DNA of 5,031 nucleotides from Spirochaetaceae bacterium (GTDB taxonomy: Bacteria; Spirochaetota; Spirochaetia; Treponematales; Breznakiellaceae): NCBI GenBank assembly GCA_031257135.1, contig JAIRPH010000107.1, positions 1 to 5,031 on the forward strand, given 5' to 3'. Under the pieces are notes generated by a model. The model worked only from the letters and a program-made list of their open reading frames with translations. It was not told the origin of the DNA and ran no database searches. A program made the translations under genes and the position numbers. The stretch's first letter is position 1; every line of letters starts with the position of its first letter. Below are positions 1 to 5,031 of this stretch, piece by piece.

Positions 1-1730
1 CCGGCACGCAGGACTTCACGGTAGACGCCGCGGCGCAGACCGTCGCGGTAGAGCTTGAGGGTGTTGCCGATACGGGAAGCGGAACCTTCAAATACAAGAT
101 TCAGTATCCCGCGGGCGCGTCGATAACCAGCTTTACCATGAAGGGAGTAACCGGATACCCTACAGTAACGCTGACTCCTACTCCCGTAACGAGCGGCGGA
201 ATGTTAGAGATTAGCGAAACGGTGAACAGCGTTTCTGCCGGATTCTACTTGGTTACGATTACGATTGACAAGATCGGCGGCAGTTCCGGCAGGAACGAGT
301 TAGTGCATATCTACAACAATCTCACCACTGAGTTCGGCACCGATACCGCGCCGATTGTTTTAACCGCAGATAATTTTACCGCCATTCCGCTTACTGAAAA
401 CGTCTGGGCTGAGGGAAACTTACCCGCAGACGGGACGCAGTGGTTCAGCTTCACTGCTACCGCGGCTACGCAGATATACTACGATTTTCCCGGCACTCCT
501 TATAGTTCCAACATTATCCTTTCGTCCGGGCGTCTTCAAGTATATGACAACGCCGGCAATCCGGTTGGAACCGAGCAATCCATAAACGGCACAAATCAAT
601 TATCTTCGGCGATAACAACTCCCGGACAGTATTATGTAAAGATAAGACCAAGTCAAAATTATCATTCCGGTAAATACTGGATAGCGATCAGTTCGTCCGG
701 CGTACGTCCGCCGGTAACGCCGCCAGCCGGCGTTATCCCGCTTACCGAAAACGTCTGGACTGACGGCAATCTCGCCGCAGGCGGGATGCAGTGGTTCAGC
801 TTCACCGCAAGCGCAGACCCGCAGTATATCCACGCCTATTTAACGGATATGTCCACTATTCTGAATGTTCAACTGTATGACAACACAGGCGCATTAGTTG
901 GAAATTCTGCATCGCTGTCCAATCAATATCCCCTCCTTTCATTCTCCCGATCGGTAACAGCCGGCACAATGTACTATATAAGAGTAGTAGGGAACGCTAA
1001 TTTTACATACCAGATTGGGTTTAACTCGTTTGCTACGCCGCCGCCGGTACTACTGCCGACAACCGGCGTTCCTATTCTTACCGAGAACATCTGGACTGAC
1101 GGTATGTTTGCGGATGGCGCGTATGACGAGATAAAGTGGTTTAAATTTACCGCGTCCGCTAGTTCTCTGTTTATACACAGCAAGTCGGACTACTATTTCG
1201 GTTCCGAGGGAAATGTATATATTCAGGTATATGACAGCAACGGTATTGCGGTTGGAGGAATAAACCGCCAGTTTAATCCTATCGGCGTTGCGGTAACGAG
1301 CGGCAATGACTATTATATAAAGACATATACCACATTCGGATTTTTAAGCGGGTATGGCGACATCCCGCACGAGATAACCTTCAGCACCAATGTGGTTCCT
1401 CCCGGGGTTACGCCGACGCCGCTTATCGCCGATGCTTGGACTAACGGCGATTTTCCAAGTTGGCTACAAACGCACTGGTATAGCTTTACTGCGACCGACG
1501 CAACCCAGTATATCCATTTCAGCCTAGGCACACTGTCTGCCGGGTATGCTAAACTGTACGACAACACTGGCACTGAGGTTGACGTAGCATGGGGTGTCCA
1601 CGCGGGAAACTTATACGTTTCCCGGTCAGTAACCCCGGGACAGATATACTATCTAAGCGTACTTGCTGACTATAACGCCGGCACGTACCGCATAGCCTTC
1701 AACGACTCCGCCGCCGCGCCGTCGCCCTAA
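1..1730 (+). CDS. Partial (5'-truncated) secreted-type protein with four C-terminal PPC-like repeats
   Basis: The reading frame is open from the left edge (first full codon at base 3), so the ATG at 138 is very probably internal and the true start lies outside. 575 codons are visible, ending at TAA 1728-1730. Visible residues 1-45 form a beta-rich stretch. Residues about 46-127 carry a module with 'SAGFYLVTITIDK' followed by 'GRNELVHIYNN', a pattern I associate with treponemal surface or periplasmic proteins. Residues 128-575 are four repeats of about 115 residues, each opening with a form of 'LTENVWTDGN', then 'QWFSFTA', then 'VQLYDNTG', and closing with 'VTAGTMYYIRV'. This order resembles the bacterial pre-peptidase C-terminal (PPC) fold. 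Proline-rich linkers separate the repeats. I see no cysteine, no membrane segment and no C-terminal anchor; a signal peptide, if any, is outside the window. No catalytic domain is visible. Export, adhesion or glycan binding is inference only. Confidence 0.85.
   Translation, partial: GTQDFTVDAAAQTVAVELEGVADTGSGTFKYKIQYPAGASITSFTMKGVTGYPTVTLTPTPVTSGGMLEISETVNSVSAGFYLVTITIDKIGGSSGRNELVHIYNNLTTEFGTDTAPIVLTADNFTAIPLTENVWAEGNLPADGTQWFSFTATAATQIYYDFPGTPYSSNIILSSGRLQVYDNAGNPVGTEQSINGTNQLSSAITTPGQYYVKIRPSQNYHSGKYWIAISSSGVRPPVTPPAGVIPLTENVWTDGNLAAGGMQWFSFTASADPQYIHAYLTDMSTILNVQLYDNTGALVGNSASLSNQYPLLSFSRSVTAGTMYYIRVVGNANFTYQIGFNSFATPPPVLLPTTGVPILTENIWTDGMFADGAYDEIKWFKFTASASSLFIHSKSDYYFGSEGNVYIQVYDSNGIAVGGINRQFNPIGVAVTSGNDYYIKTYTTFGFLSGYGDIPHEITFSTNVVPPGVTPTPLIADAWTNGDFPSWLQTHWYSFTATDATQYIHFSLGTLSAGYAKLYDNTGTEVDVAWGVHAGNLYVSRSVTPGQIYYLSVLADYNAGTYRIAFNDSAAAPSP
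384..1727 (+). repeat. Four tandem PPC-like protein repeats of about 115 codons
   Basis: The repeats begin near bases 384, 735, 1074 and 1416, with spacings of about 117, 113 and 114 codons. Repeats 1 and 2 are close at the DNA level around their openings (for example 'gaaaacgtctgg' and 'cagtggttcagcttcac' occur in both), which points to fairly recent duplication. Repeat 3 has a few extra residues before the WFKFTA motif. Repeat 4 is the most diverged: its opening reads 'LIADAWTNGD' instead of 'LTENVW..G'. The conserved aromatic positions (W, WF, YD, YY) are what one expects of core residues in a beta-sandwich. Confidence 0.85.
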
Positions 1731-1737
1731 GCGGCGG
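1711..1737 (+). terminator. GC-rich hairpin spanning the stop codon of the PPC-repeat gene
   Basis: CCGCCGC (1711-1717) pairs perfectly with GCGGCGG (1731-1737) across a 13-base loop that contains the TAA stop. No T-run follows, so it is not a textbook intrinsic terminator. It may act with the larger hairpin just downstream, or simply reflect the Ala/Pro-rich GC-heavy end of the gene. Confidence 0.2.
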
Positions 1738-1760
1738 GCGGTAAGCTCTGCATGAAGGAG

Positions 1761-1806
1761 AGGGCGTAGGACTCAATGGGCTTGCGCCCGTTAAATCCTG
1801 CGCCCT
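1761..1806. terminator. Two-tier hairpin between convergent genes, candidate bidirectional terminator
   Basis: The outer stem pairs 1761-1771 with 1796-1806 (11 pairs, AGGGCG.AGGA against TCCTGCGCCCT, one G-T wobble). A 3+3 internal loop follows (CTC 1772-1774, AAA 1793-1795). The inner stem pairs 1775-1781 with 1786-1792 (7 pairs, one wobble) and closes on a TTGC tetraloop. It lies between the stop codons of two convergent genes, where a shared terminator is expected. The weak point is the lack of a clear T-run on either side: the + side reads TGTTTGAAT and the - side TCTCCTTC. It could instead be a dispersed palindromic repeat or an RNA 3'-end stabiliser. Confidence 0.45.
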
Positions 1807-1833
1807 GTTTGAATAATGGGAACACCGCCGAAT

Positions 1834-4674
1834 TTATATCAGCTTGTGGTCTTTGGCGGCGATGCTTAACGTGCTATTCCAATAATGAGTATTAAGAAAC
1901 GTCCGTTTTGTTTCCATGTCGTCAATTCGGTTCGCCCTGCGCTGGAGCCGGCGGAACGCCATGCTTATCGCCGTATTCCGGTCGATTTCAGAGGCGTTTG
2001 ATTCCAACAGCATACGGTAATACACGTAAAAATGAAACACGTCATTCGGGTCGGAATCAGGGAGCAGAGAGTCTCTGGTAAACCTCTGCATCTGCCGGAT
2101 TGCTTGTTCCCGTTCTTCTCCTGCCGCAGGGACTCGGCAGAGGGCGAGGGACCGATAGGCGCAGGCGATTCGTTCCCAAAGGTCTTTATGAGACAGCAGG
2201 AGCAGTTCTCCCTGAGCGAAGCCGCTTCGCCAATCGGGACGTTCGGTATAGAGGAATCGTTCTTCCGGGAATGGCGGCATAGCTTTTTTGCATAGTCCGA
2301 TAGTTTTTTGGTAATTTCCGGTCAAGTAGGACGCCTCGATTTCAAAAAGGGAACCGTCGTAGCCTAAGACTGCGGGGGCTTTCGGATTTTGCGCTCCGGT
2401 ATAGACCAGAGACCGGTATATCCATGCGGATAAGGCGCAGGACATTCCCTCGGATACCGCTCCGGCGGGATTTTTTTGGAGGTTTGTAAAAATCTCCGCC
2501 GCGTCTTGGTAGCAACCTATTTCGAAGCGCAGTTTTCCCCGAAGAAACCGAGCCTTATCAGCCCAGCCGGGGCGGTTGGAGGCGAGGGCGACCTGTTCGG
2601 CTTTCAGCGCAAGCTGTTCGGCTTTGGAAAGGTTTCCGAACAGAAACTGAGCCGTCGCCGCATAGTAAGAGGCTACGCTCAGTTCGTCTAACTGCTCTGA
2701 CTTTTCCGCGTTGTCCACCGCAAAAGACACATAATCTAAGGAATCGTCAACCTGCTGTTTTGAAAGATTCACCAGAGCGAACAAGCGGTACACATGAGCG
2801 ATTCCCTGCTTTTGGGACTGACCGATAAGCATAGCTTCTTTTACCACGTCCAAAGCGGTTTCAATATTCCGCAGTCCCAGGTAATATCCGGCGAGATTCG
2901 CAAGAATCTGAATCTTATATCCTGAAAAGAAATCCCCTATGGGCGGCGGGTCTTTGAAGGCTTCCCGAATGTCCGCTTCGTTTCCGTGCATAAGCGCTTT
3001 GAGGGTAATGAAGATATAGCGCAAAGCCGGACCTTTATCTTCTCCTACGATGGCGTCGAACTGCTTTTCCGCTACGGTTCGTTCTATTTCTTGAAAGGTT
3101 CCGTTAATTACGTCTCCGGAAATGGCTTCTAAAATCAGCTTGTCTCCGCCGCGTTCGCCTAACTCCGCGAGAATCTCAAGAAGGCTGAAACAGGGGCGCA
3201 GTTTTCCAGAAAATATCCACGCCAGCAAACGGTTCCGCACGAAATGGCGAATCCGGTCTTTCCGGTCTCCAAGGTTTTTTTCCGCCAAAGCCATAAAATC
3301 CGAAATCCGCGGCGCGGGGTCTTCGCGGCAGTCGATGACGCCTAACTCGGTCAGAATATCGAAAGCCCGTATCATCATGGCGGATTTCCGTTCCTCCTCT
3401 TCAAAAAGCTGAGGAAACAGAAAGCCCGGAAAATAACGCCCCAAAAGGCTTGCGGAATAGGCGATTTCCCAAAGGTCCCGAGACATATCGGGAACGCTTC
3501 GTACCGGACATTCCTCGTGGGCGAATTTGATGACCCGCGGGAAAATCCCCTTCCACGCCGAAAGCCGTTCCTCAATGGCGGCGGTATCGGTAAAGGCTAT
3601 GCCTTCGACGTCGGTAGGCTGAGGCGCAGACCGATACGAACAGGTTCCGTACACCAGAAGATCCGCCTTATTGCGCTGACTTTTCAGCGCATCCAGACAG
3701 ATTCGCATCGCCGTATCGTCGGCGTAGTGGATTCGTTCTATAACCAGAATGGGAATACACTGTTTCCGCTTCATTGCGGAACGGTACGCGGCAAGTATTT
3801 TTTCAAAAAACGCCTGCACTCCGTGAATCAGATAATCCGAATACTCTTGGGTCAGCCGTTCCCGGAACAGGTTCGCTCCTAAGCGGTCTAATTCTTCGAG
3901 GGTTTCCGGCTCGGCGACGGAGGCGATGCACTCCCGGATTTTCGGCGTCAAAAGGTCTGCAAAATAACCGATACTCCGTCTCTGACCGAACCTGAGAATC
4001 AGGGGCGGATGGTCTCCCATTGTTTCGGCGCAGAAATGATAGATGCCGTCTCGTTTTCCCGTAAACGCAGGACTGAGGAGTACCGCATTCCTATGAGACC
4101 CGTAACAGATAAGACGCAGGATTTTTTCCCGGAAGGGGAACAGTTCTTTGACTCTGGCGGTTCCGCCGCTCTGGGCGAAGGTTTTCAGAATCCGCAGGCG
4201 CGCGTAGCCTCTGACGATAGAGCTTTCGGTAGCCTTGATTTCTTCTCCGTTGATGGAAACCGGCGTATCGGTTTCGGGTATCTTTTCTTCGATGGCTATG
4301 TAGGGACTCAGCGGGACCTGCACAGAGGGCGCGCACCAGATGCCGGTTCCGTTTGTTCTGGAGACGAGACTACTGCACAAGGGGCTTATCTCGTAGTCCG
4401 CCAAGTCCCGGCTCACCACCAAGGCGTAGCCGTATAATTCCGGCATGGCTTCTTCGAGGCTCTGCTGAATCGTTTCCAGCACCGAAATAATGCTCAACCA
4501 GATGCCTAAGGATTGTTCGTCAAAGATTCCGGTTATGATTCGGCGTTTATTATCGAGCTTTCCCCCTACGGTTTCGATGATCTCGATAATAGATTTTTCC
4601 AAAAGACTCATCAATTCCGGTCTGGTACGGCGGAGCTGGGTTCTAAATCTCAGGAAGAATAAAAGTTGTATCAT
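1834..4674 (-). CDS. STAND/AAA_16-like protein with degenerate P-loop and TPR-like C-terminus
   Basis: This 946-residue protein is predicted cytoplasmic. The start at 4674 is preferred over the outer ATG at 4731 because GAGGAAG lies 9 bases upstream and the likely promoter puts the mRNA start near 4702; ATG 4611 is a weaker alternative. Residues about 20-170 are an N-terminal region I cannot assign. A Walker-A-like 'SPAFTGKRDG' holds G206 and K207, but the first Gly is Ser201 and the Ser/Thr after Lys is Arg208. A Walker-B-like 'ILVIERIHYADD' has Glu313 and His316 where relatives read DDxHWAD. A sensor-like 'LLVYGTCSYR' follows at about 339-348. Residues about 395-450 ('SASLLGRYFPG', 'ILTELGVID') look like the winged helix of STAND ATPases. 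Residues about 590-735 hold TPR-like helical pairs, and the rest is helical. In this family such proteins act as signal-dependent scaffolds or regulators. No DNA-binding or enzymatic output domain is visible, so the role is unknown. ATP hydrolysis is doubtful given the altered motifs. Confidence 0.88.
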   Translation of the reverse strand: MIQLLFFLRFRTQLRRTRPELMSLLEKSIIEIIETVGGKLDNKRRIITGIFDEQSLGIWLSIISVLETIQQSLEEAMPELYGYALVVSRDLADYEISPLCSSLVSRTNGTGIWCAPSVQVPLSPYIAIEEKIPETDTPVSINGEEIKATESSIVRGYARLRILKTFAQSGGTARVKELFPFREKILRLICYGSHRNAVLLSPAFTGKRDGIYHFCAETMGDHPPLILRFGQRRSIGYFADLLTPKIRECIASVAEPETLEELDRLGANLFRERLTQEYSDYLIHGVQAFFEKILAAYRSAMKRKQCIPILVIERIHYADDTAMRICLDALKSQRNKADLLVYGTCSYRSAPQPTDVEGIAFTDTAAIEERLSAWKGIFPRVIKFAHEECPVRSVPDMSRDLWEIAYSASLLGRYFPGFLFPQLFEEEERKSAMMIRAFDILTELGVIDCREDPAPRISDFMALAEKNLGDRKDRIRHFVRNRLLAWIFSGKLRPCFSLLEILAELGERGGDKLILEAISGDVINGTFQEIERTVAEKQFDAIVGEDKGPALRYIFITLKALMHGNEADIREAFKDPPPIGDFFSGYKIQILANLAGYYLGLRNIETALDVVKEAMLIGQSQKQGIAHVYRLFALVNLSKQQVDDSLDYVSFAVDNAEKSEQLDELSVASYYAATAQFLFGNLSKAEQLALKAEQVALASNRPGWADKARFLRGKLRFEIGCYQDAAEIFTNLQKNPAGAVSEGMSCALSAWIYRSLVYTGAQNPKAPAVLGYDGSLFEIEASYLTGNYQKTIGLCKKAMPPFPEERFLYTERPDWRSGFAQGELLLLSHKDLWERIACAYRSLALCRVPAAGEEREQAIRQMQRFTRDSLLPDSDPNDVFHFYVYYRMLLESNASEIDRNTAISMAFRRLQRRANRIDDMETKRTFLNTHYWNSTLSIAAKDHKLI

Positions 4675-4683
4675 ACAATAAAA

Positions 4684-4690
4684 CTTCCTC
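4684..4690 (-). promoter_or_regulatory. Ribosome binding site deciding the start at 4674
   Basis: On the - strand GAGGAAG (4690-4684) is followed by a 9-base spacer and ATG 4674-4672. Neither the outer ATG at 4731 nor the inner ATG at 4611 has a comparable purine-rich site at the right distance. This fixes the N-terminus as MIQLLFFLRFR. Confidence 0.7.
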
Positions 4691-4708
4691 GTTTCATCAA
4701 TTTTATGA

Positions 4709-4737
4709 AGTATACCCGATAAAAACCTCATGGTCTA
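4709..4737 (-). promoter_or_regulatory. Sigma70-type promoter for the STAND-like gene
   Basis: On the - strand, TAGACC (4737-4732, 4 of 6 to TTGACA) and TATACT (4714-4709, 5 of 6 to TATAAT) are separated by exactly 17 bases. The predicted transcript start is near 4702, giving a leader of roughly 28 bases that contains the ribosome site. The alternative ATG at 4731-4729 lies in the promoter spacer, so it would not be on this transcript. Confidence 0.55.
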
Positions 4738-4776
4738 TAGCCGGCAATTCAAAGCATCGGTATTCTGACGCAGAAT

Positions 4777-5031
4777 ATGGACCCCCAACGCAGTATACGG
4801 GACCCCATGCCTAAAAGACCGGTCCTACAAGATAGAACTCGTTCTATGCACGATAAAACTCGTTCTGCTGAAAATCAAACTCGTTCTATGCCGAATAGAA
4901 CTTGTTCTGCTAAAAATAAAACGATTCAGTCCAAAAGACCCGATTGTTCGGCTTTGAGCCGAATGAGTTTTGCTAAAAGCGGAACCATCGGGACTAAAAG
5001 CCTCGATGGTTCTATCCTGAATAGAACGAGT
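4777..5031 (+). CDS. Possible partial gene for a basic heptapeptide-repeat protein, open at window end
   Basis: From ATG 4777 (alternative ATG 4807) the frame is open for 85 codons to the window edge. Since the DNA period is seven codons, the product is a heptad series such as RSMHDKT, RSAENQT, RSMPNRT, CSAKNKT, CSALSRM, SFAKSGT, GSILNRT. It is rich in Arg, Lys, Ser, Thr and Asn, with a single aromatic residue, so it would be disordered rather than coiled coil. Against a real gene: no convincing ribosome site precedes 4777 (GGGA before 4807 is weak), the opposite strand is also open, and a repeat whose period is a multiple of three keeps a frame open cheaply. Treat it as an unproven candidate. 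Confidence 0.22.
   Translation, partial: MDPQRSIRDPMPKRPVLQDRTRSMHDKTRSAENQTRSMPNRTCSAKNKTIQSKRPDCSALSRMSFAKSGTIGTKSLDGSILNRTS
4832..4847. repeat. Perfect 16-base junction palindrome, ATAGAAC-TC-GTTCTAT
   Basis: Two 7-base arms flank a 2-base centre. This is the strongest junction-type palindrome of the array, and its near-zero spacer suits a dimeric DNA-binding site better than an RNA hairpin. Related junction copies follow at exact 21-base steps at 4855-4866, 4876-4887 and 4897-4908. Confidence 0.6.
4883..4901. repeat. Inverted repeat within a unit (7-bp stem, 5-base loop)
   Basis: GTTCTAT (4883-4889) and ATAGAAC (4895-4901) are exact reverse complements around GCCGA. The same stem recurs at 5009-5027 around CCTGA, 126 bases (six units) away. 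Confidence 0.65.
4947..4963. repeat. Inverted repeat within a diverged unit (7-bp stem, 3-base loop)
   Basis: TTCGGCT (4947-4953) and AGCCGAA (4957-4963) are perfectly complementary around TTG. The unit is diverged in sequence, yet its hairpin sits at the same place in the 21-base register as the canonical units. Confidence 0.65.
4982..5012. repeat. Long inverted repeat (9-bp arms, 13-base loop)
   Basis: GAACCATCG (4982-4990) and CGATGGTTC (5004-5012) are exact reverse complements. The arms span two successive unit junctions, so this stem includes the outer pairs of the unit starting at 4987. It competes with the neighbouring stem at 5009-5027, since the two share bases 5009-5012. Confidence 0.65.
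5009..5027. repeat. Inverted repeat within the last complete unit (7-bp stem, 5-base loop)
   Basis: GTTCTAT (5009-5015) pairs exactly with ATAGAAC (5021-5027) around CCTGA. It is followed by GAGT at the window edge, which begins another AGAACGAGT junction motif, so the array very likely continues. Confidence 0.65.

Larger units (their letters stand above)
4777..5031. repeat. Degenerate 21-base tandem repeat array with palindromic units
   Basis: Twelve 21-base units can be laid in one register from 4777 to 5028, with no insertion or deletion, and the array continues past the window edge. The best-conserved units start at 4840, 4861, 4882, 4903 and 5008 and resemble CGTTCTATGCCGAATAGAACT. Units at 4777, 4798, 4819, 4924 and 4987 are strongly diverged. 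Two kinds of symmetry overlap. Within units, GTTCTAT pairs with ATAGAAC around a 5-base loop. Across unit junctions, AGAAC-TC-GTTCT forms near-gapless palindromes. The array begins about 40 bases upstream of the -35 box of the STAND-like gene. A 21-base period is both seven codons and two turns of B-DNA. I do not recognise the element. Confidence 0.8.

Noticed and set aside
138..140. ATG 138 as the start of the PPC-repeat gene.
   Set aside because: The frame is open upstream to the window edge with beta-rich protein-like sequence, and no ribosome site precedes 138.
1771..1797. GTTAAAT (1790-1796) fits the integron attC core GTTRRRY next to a hairpin.
   Set aside because: No matching RYYYAAC partner at a suitable distance (nearest, ACTCAAT, fails the last base and is inside the same stem), no integrase and no cassette layout.
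1727..1825. 32-codon - strand frame starting at GTG 1825.
   Set aside because: No ribosome site and it mostly reads through the intergenic hairpin; kept only as a side observation.
1776..1889. Small + frame from ATG 1776 with AAGGAG upstream at 1755-1760.
   Set aside because: The ribosome-site spacing is about 15 bases, too long; the ATG lies within the hairpin stem and the frame runs antisense into the end of the STAND-like gene.
4009..4437. 142-codon open frame on the + strand.
   Set aside because: It is wholly antisense to the well-supported STAND-like gene, has no ribosome site and no recognisable domain; the same applies to the other shorter frames opposite or out of frame with the two large genes.
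4761..4766. TATTCT as a -10 box for a + strand transcript into the array.
   Set aside because: No acceptable -35 element at 16-18 bases upstream; the nearest hexamers match poorly.
4777..5031. CRISPR array.
   Set aside because: The 21-base units abut each other with no spacers of unique sequence, and no cas gene is present.

Overview
The window looks like part of a termite-gut-type Treponema (Spirochaetota) chromosome. This rests on near-balanced base composition, a secreted-type protein built from tandem repeats opening with a 'LTENVW..G' signature, and a preceding module with the 'AGFYLV...GRNELVHIYNN' pattern I associate with such treponemes. The genus is an inference from protein style and was not checked by search.

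Layout, left to right. (1) Bases 1-1730, + strand: the 3' part of a large gene whose start lies outside the window. It encodes a cysteine-free, probably exported protein ending in four tandem beta-rich repeats of about 115 residues, resembling pre-peptidase C-terminal (PPC) domains. (2) Bases 1731-1833: a short gap between convergent genes, filled mainly by a long two-tier hairpin (1761-1806) that is a candidate bidirectional terminator or dispersed palindromic element. (3) Bases 1834-4674, - strand: one large gene for a 946-residue cytoplasmic STAND/AAA_16-type protein. It has a degenerate ATP-binding site, a probable winged-helix segment and C-terminal TPR-like helical repeats. The start chosen (4674) is 57 bases inside the longest open frame, because a good promoter (4737-4709) and ribosome site (4690-4684) place the mRNA start downstream of the outermost ATG. 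(4) Bases 4777-5031: a degenerate tandem array of 21-base units, still running at the window edge.

The array is the unusual part. Every unit keeps the same 21-base register. Most units can form a 7-bp stem with a 5-base loop, and the unit junctions form a second, alternative set of palindromes (AGAAC-TC-GTTCT type). In diverged units both stem arms change together, so pairing is partly kept while sequence is not. One + frame (85 codons) and one - frame (68 codons) are open through it, so it could be a heptapeptide-repeat coding segment, a structured RNA or DNA element, or a helically phased set of protein-binding sites upstream of the 946-residue gene.

No tRNA, rRNA, CRISPR, insertion sequence or recognisable phage or integron gene is visible. 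The two large genes are convergent and show no evident functional link.
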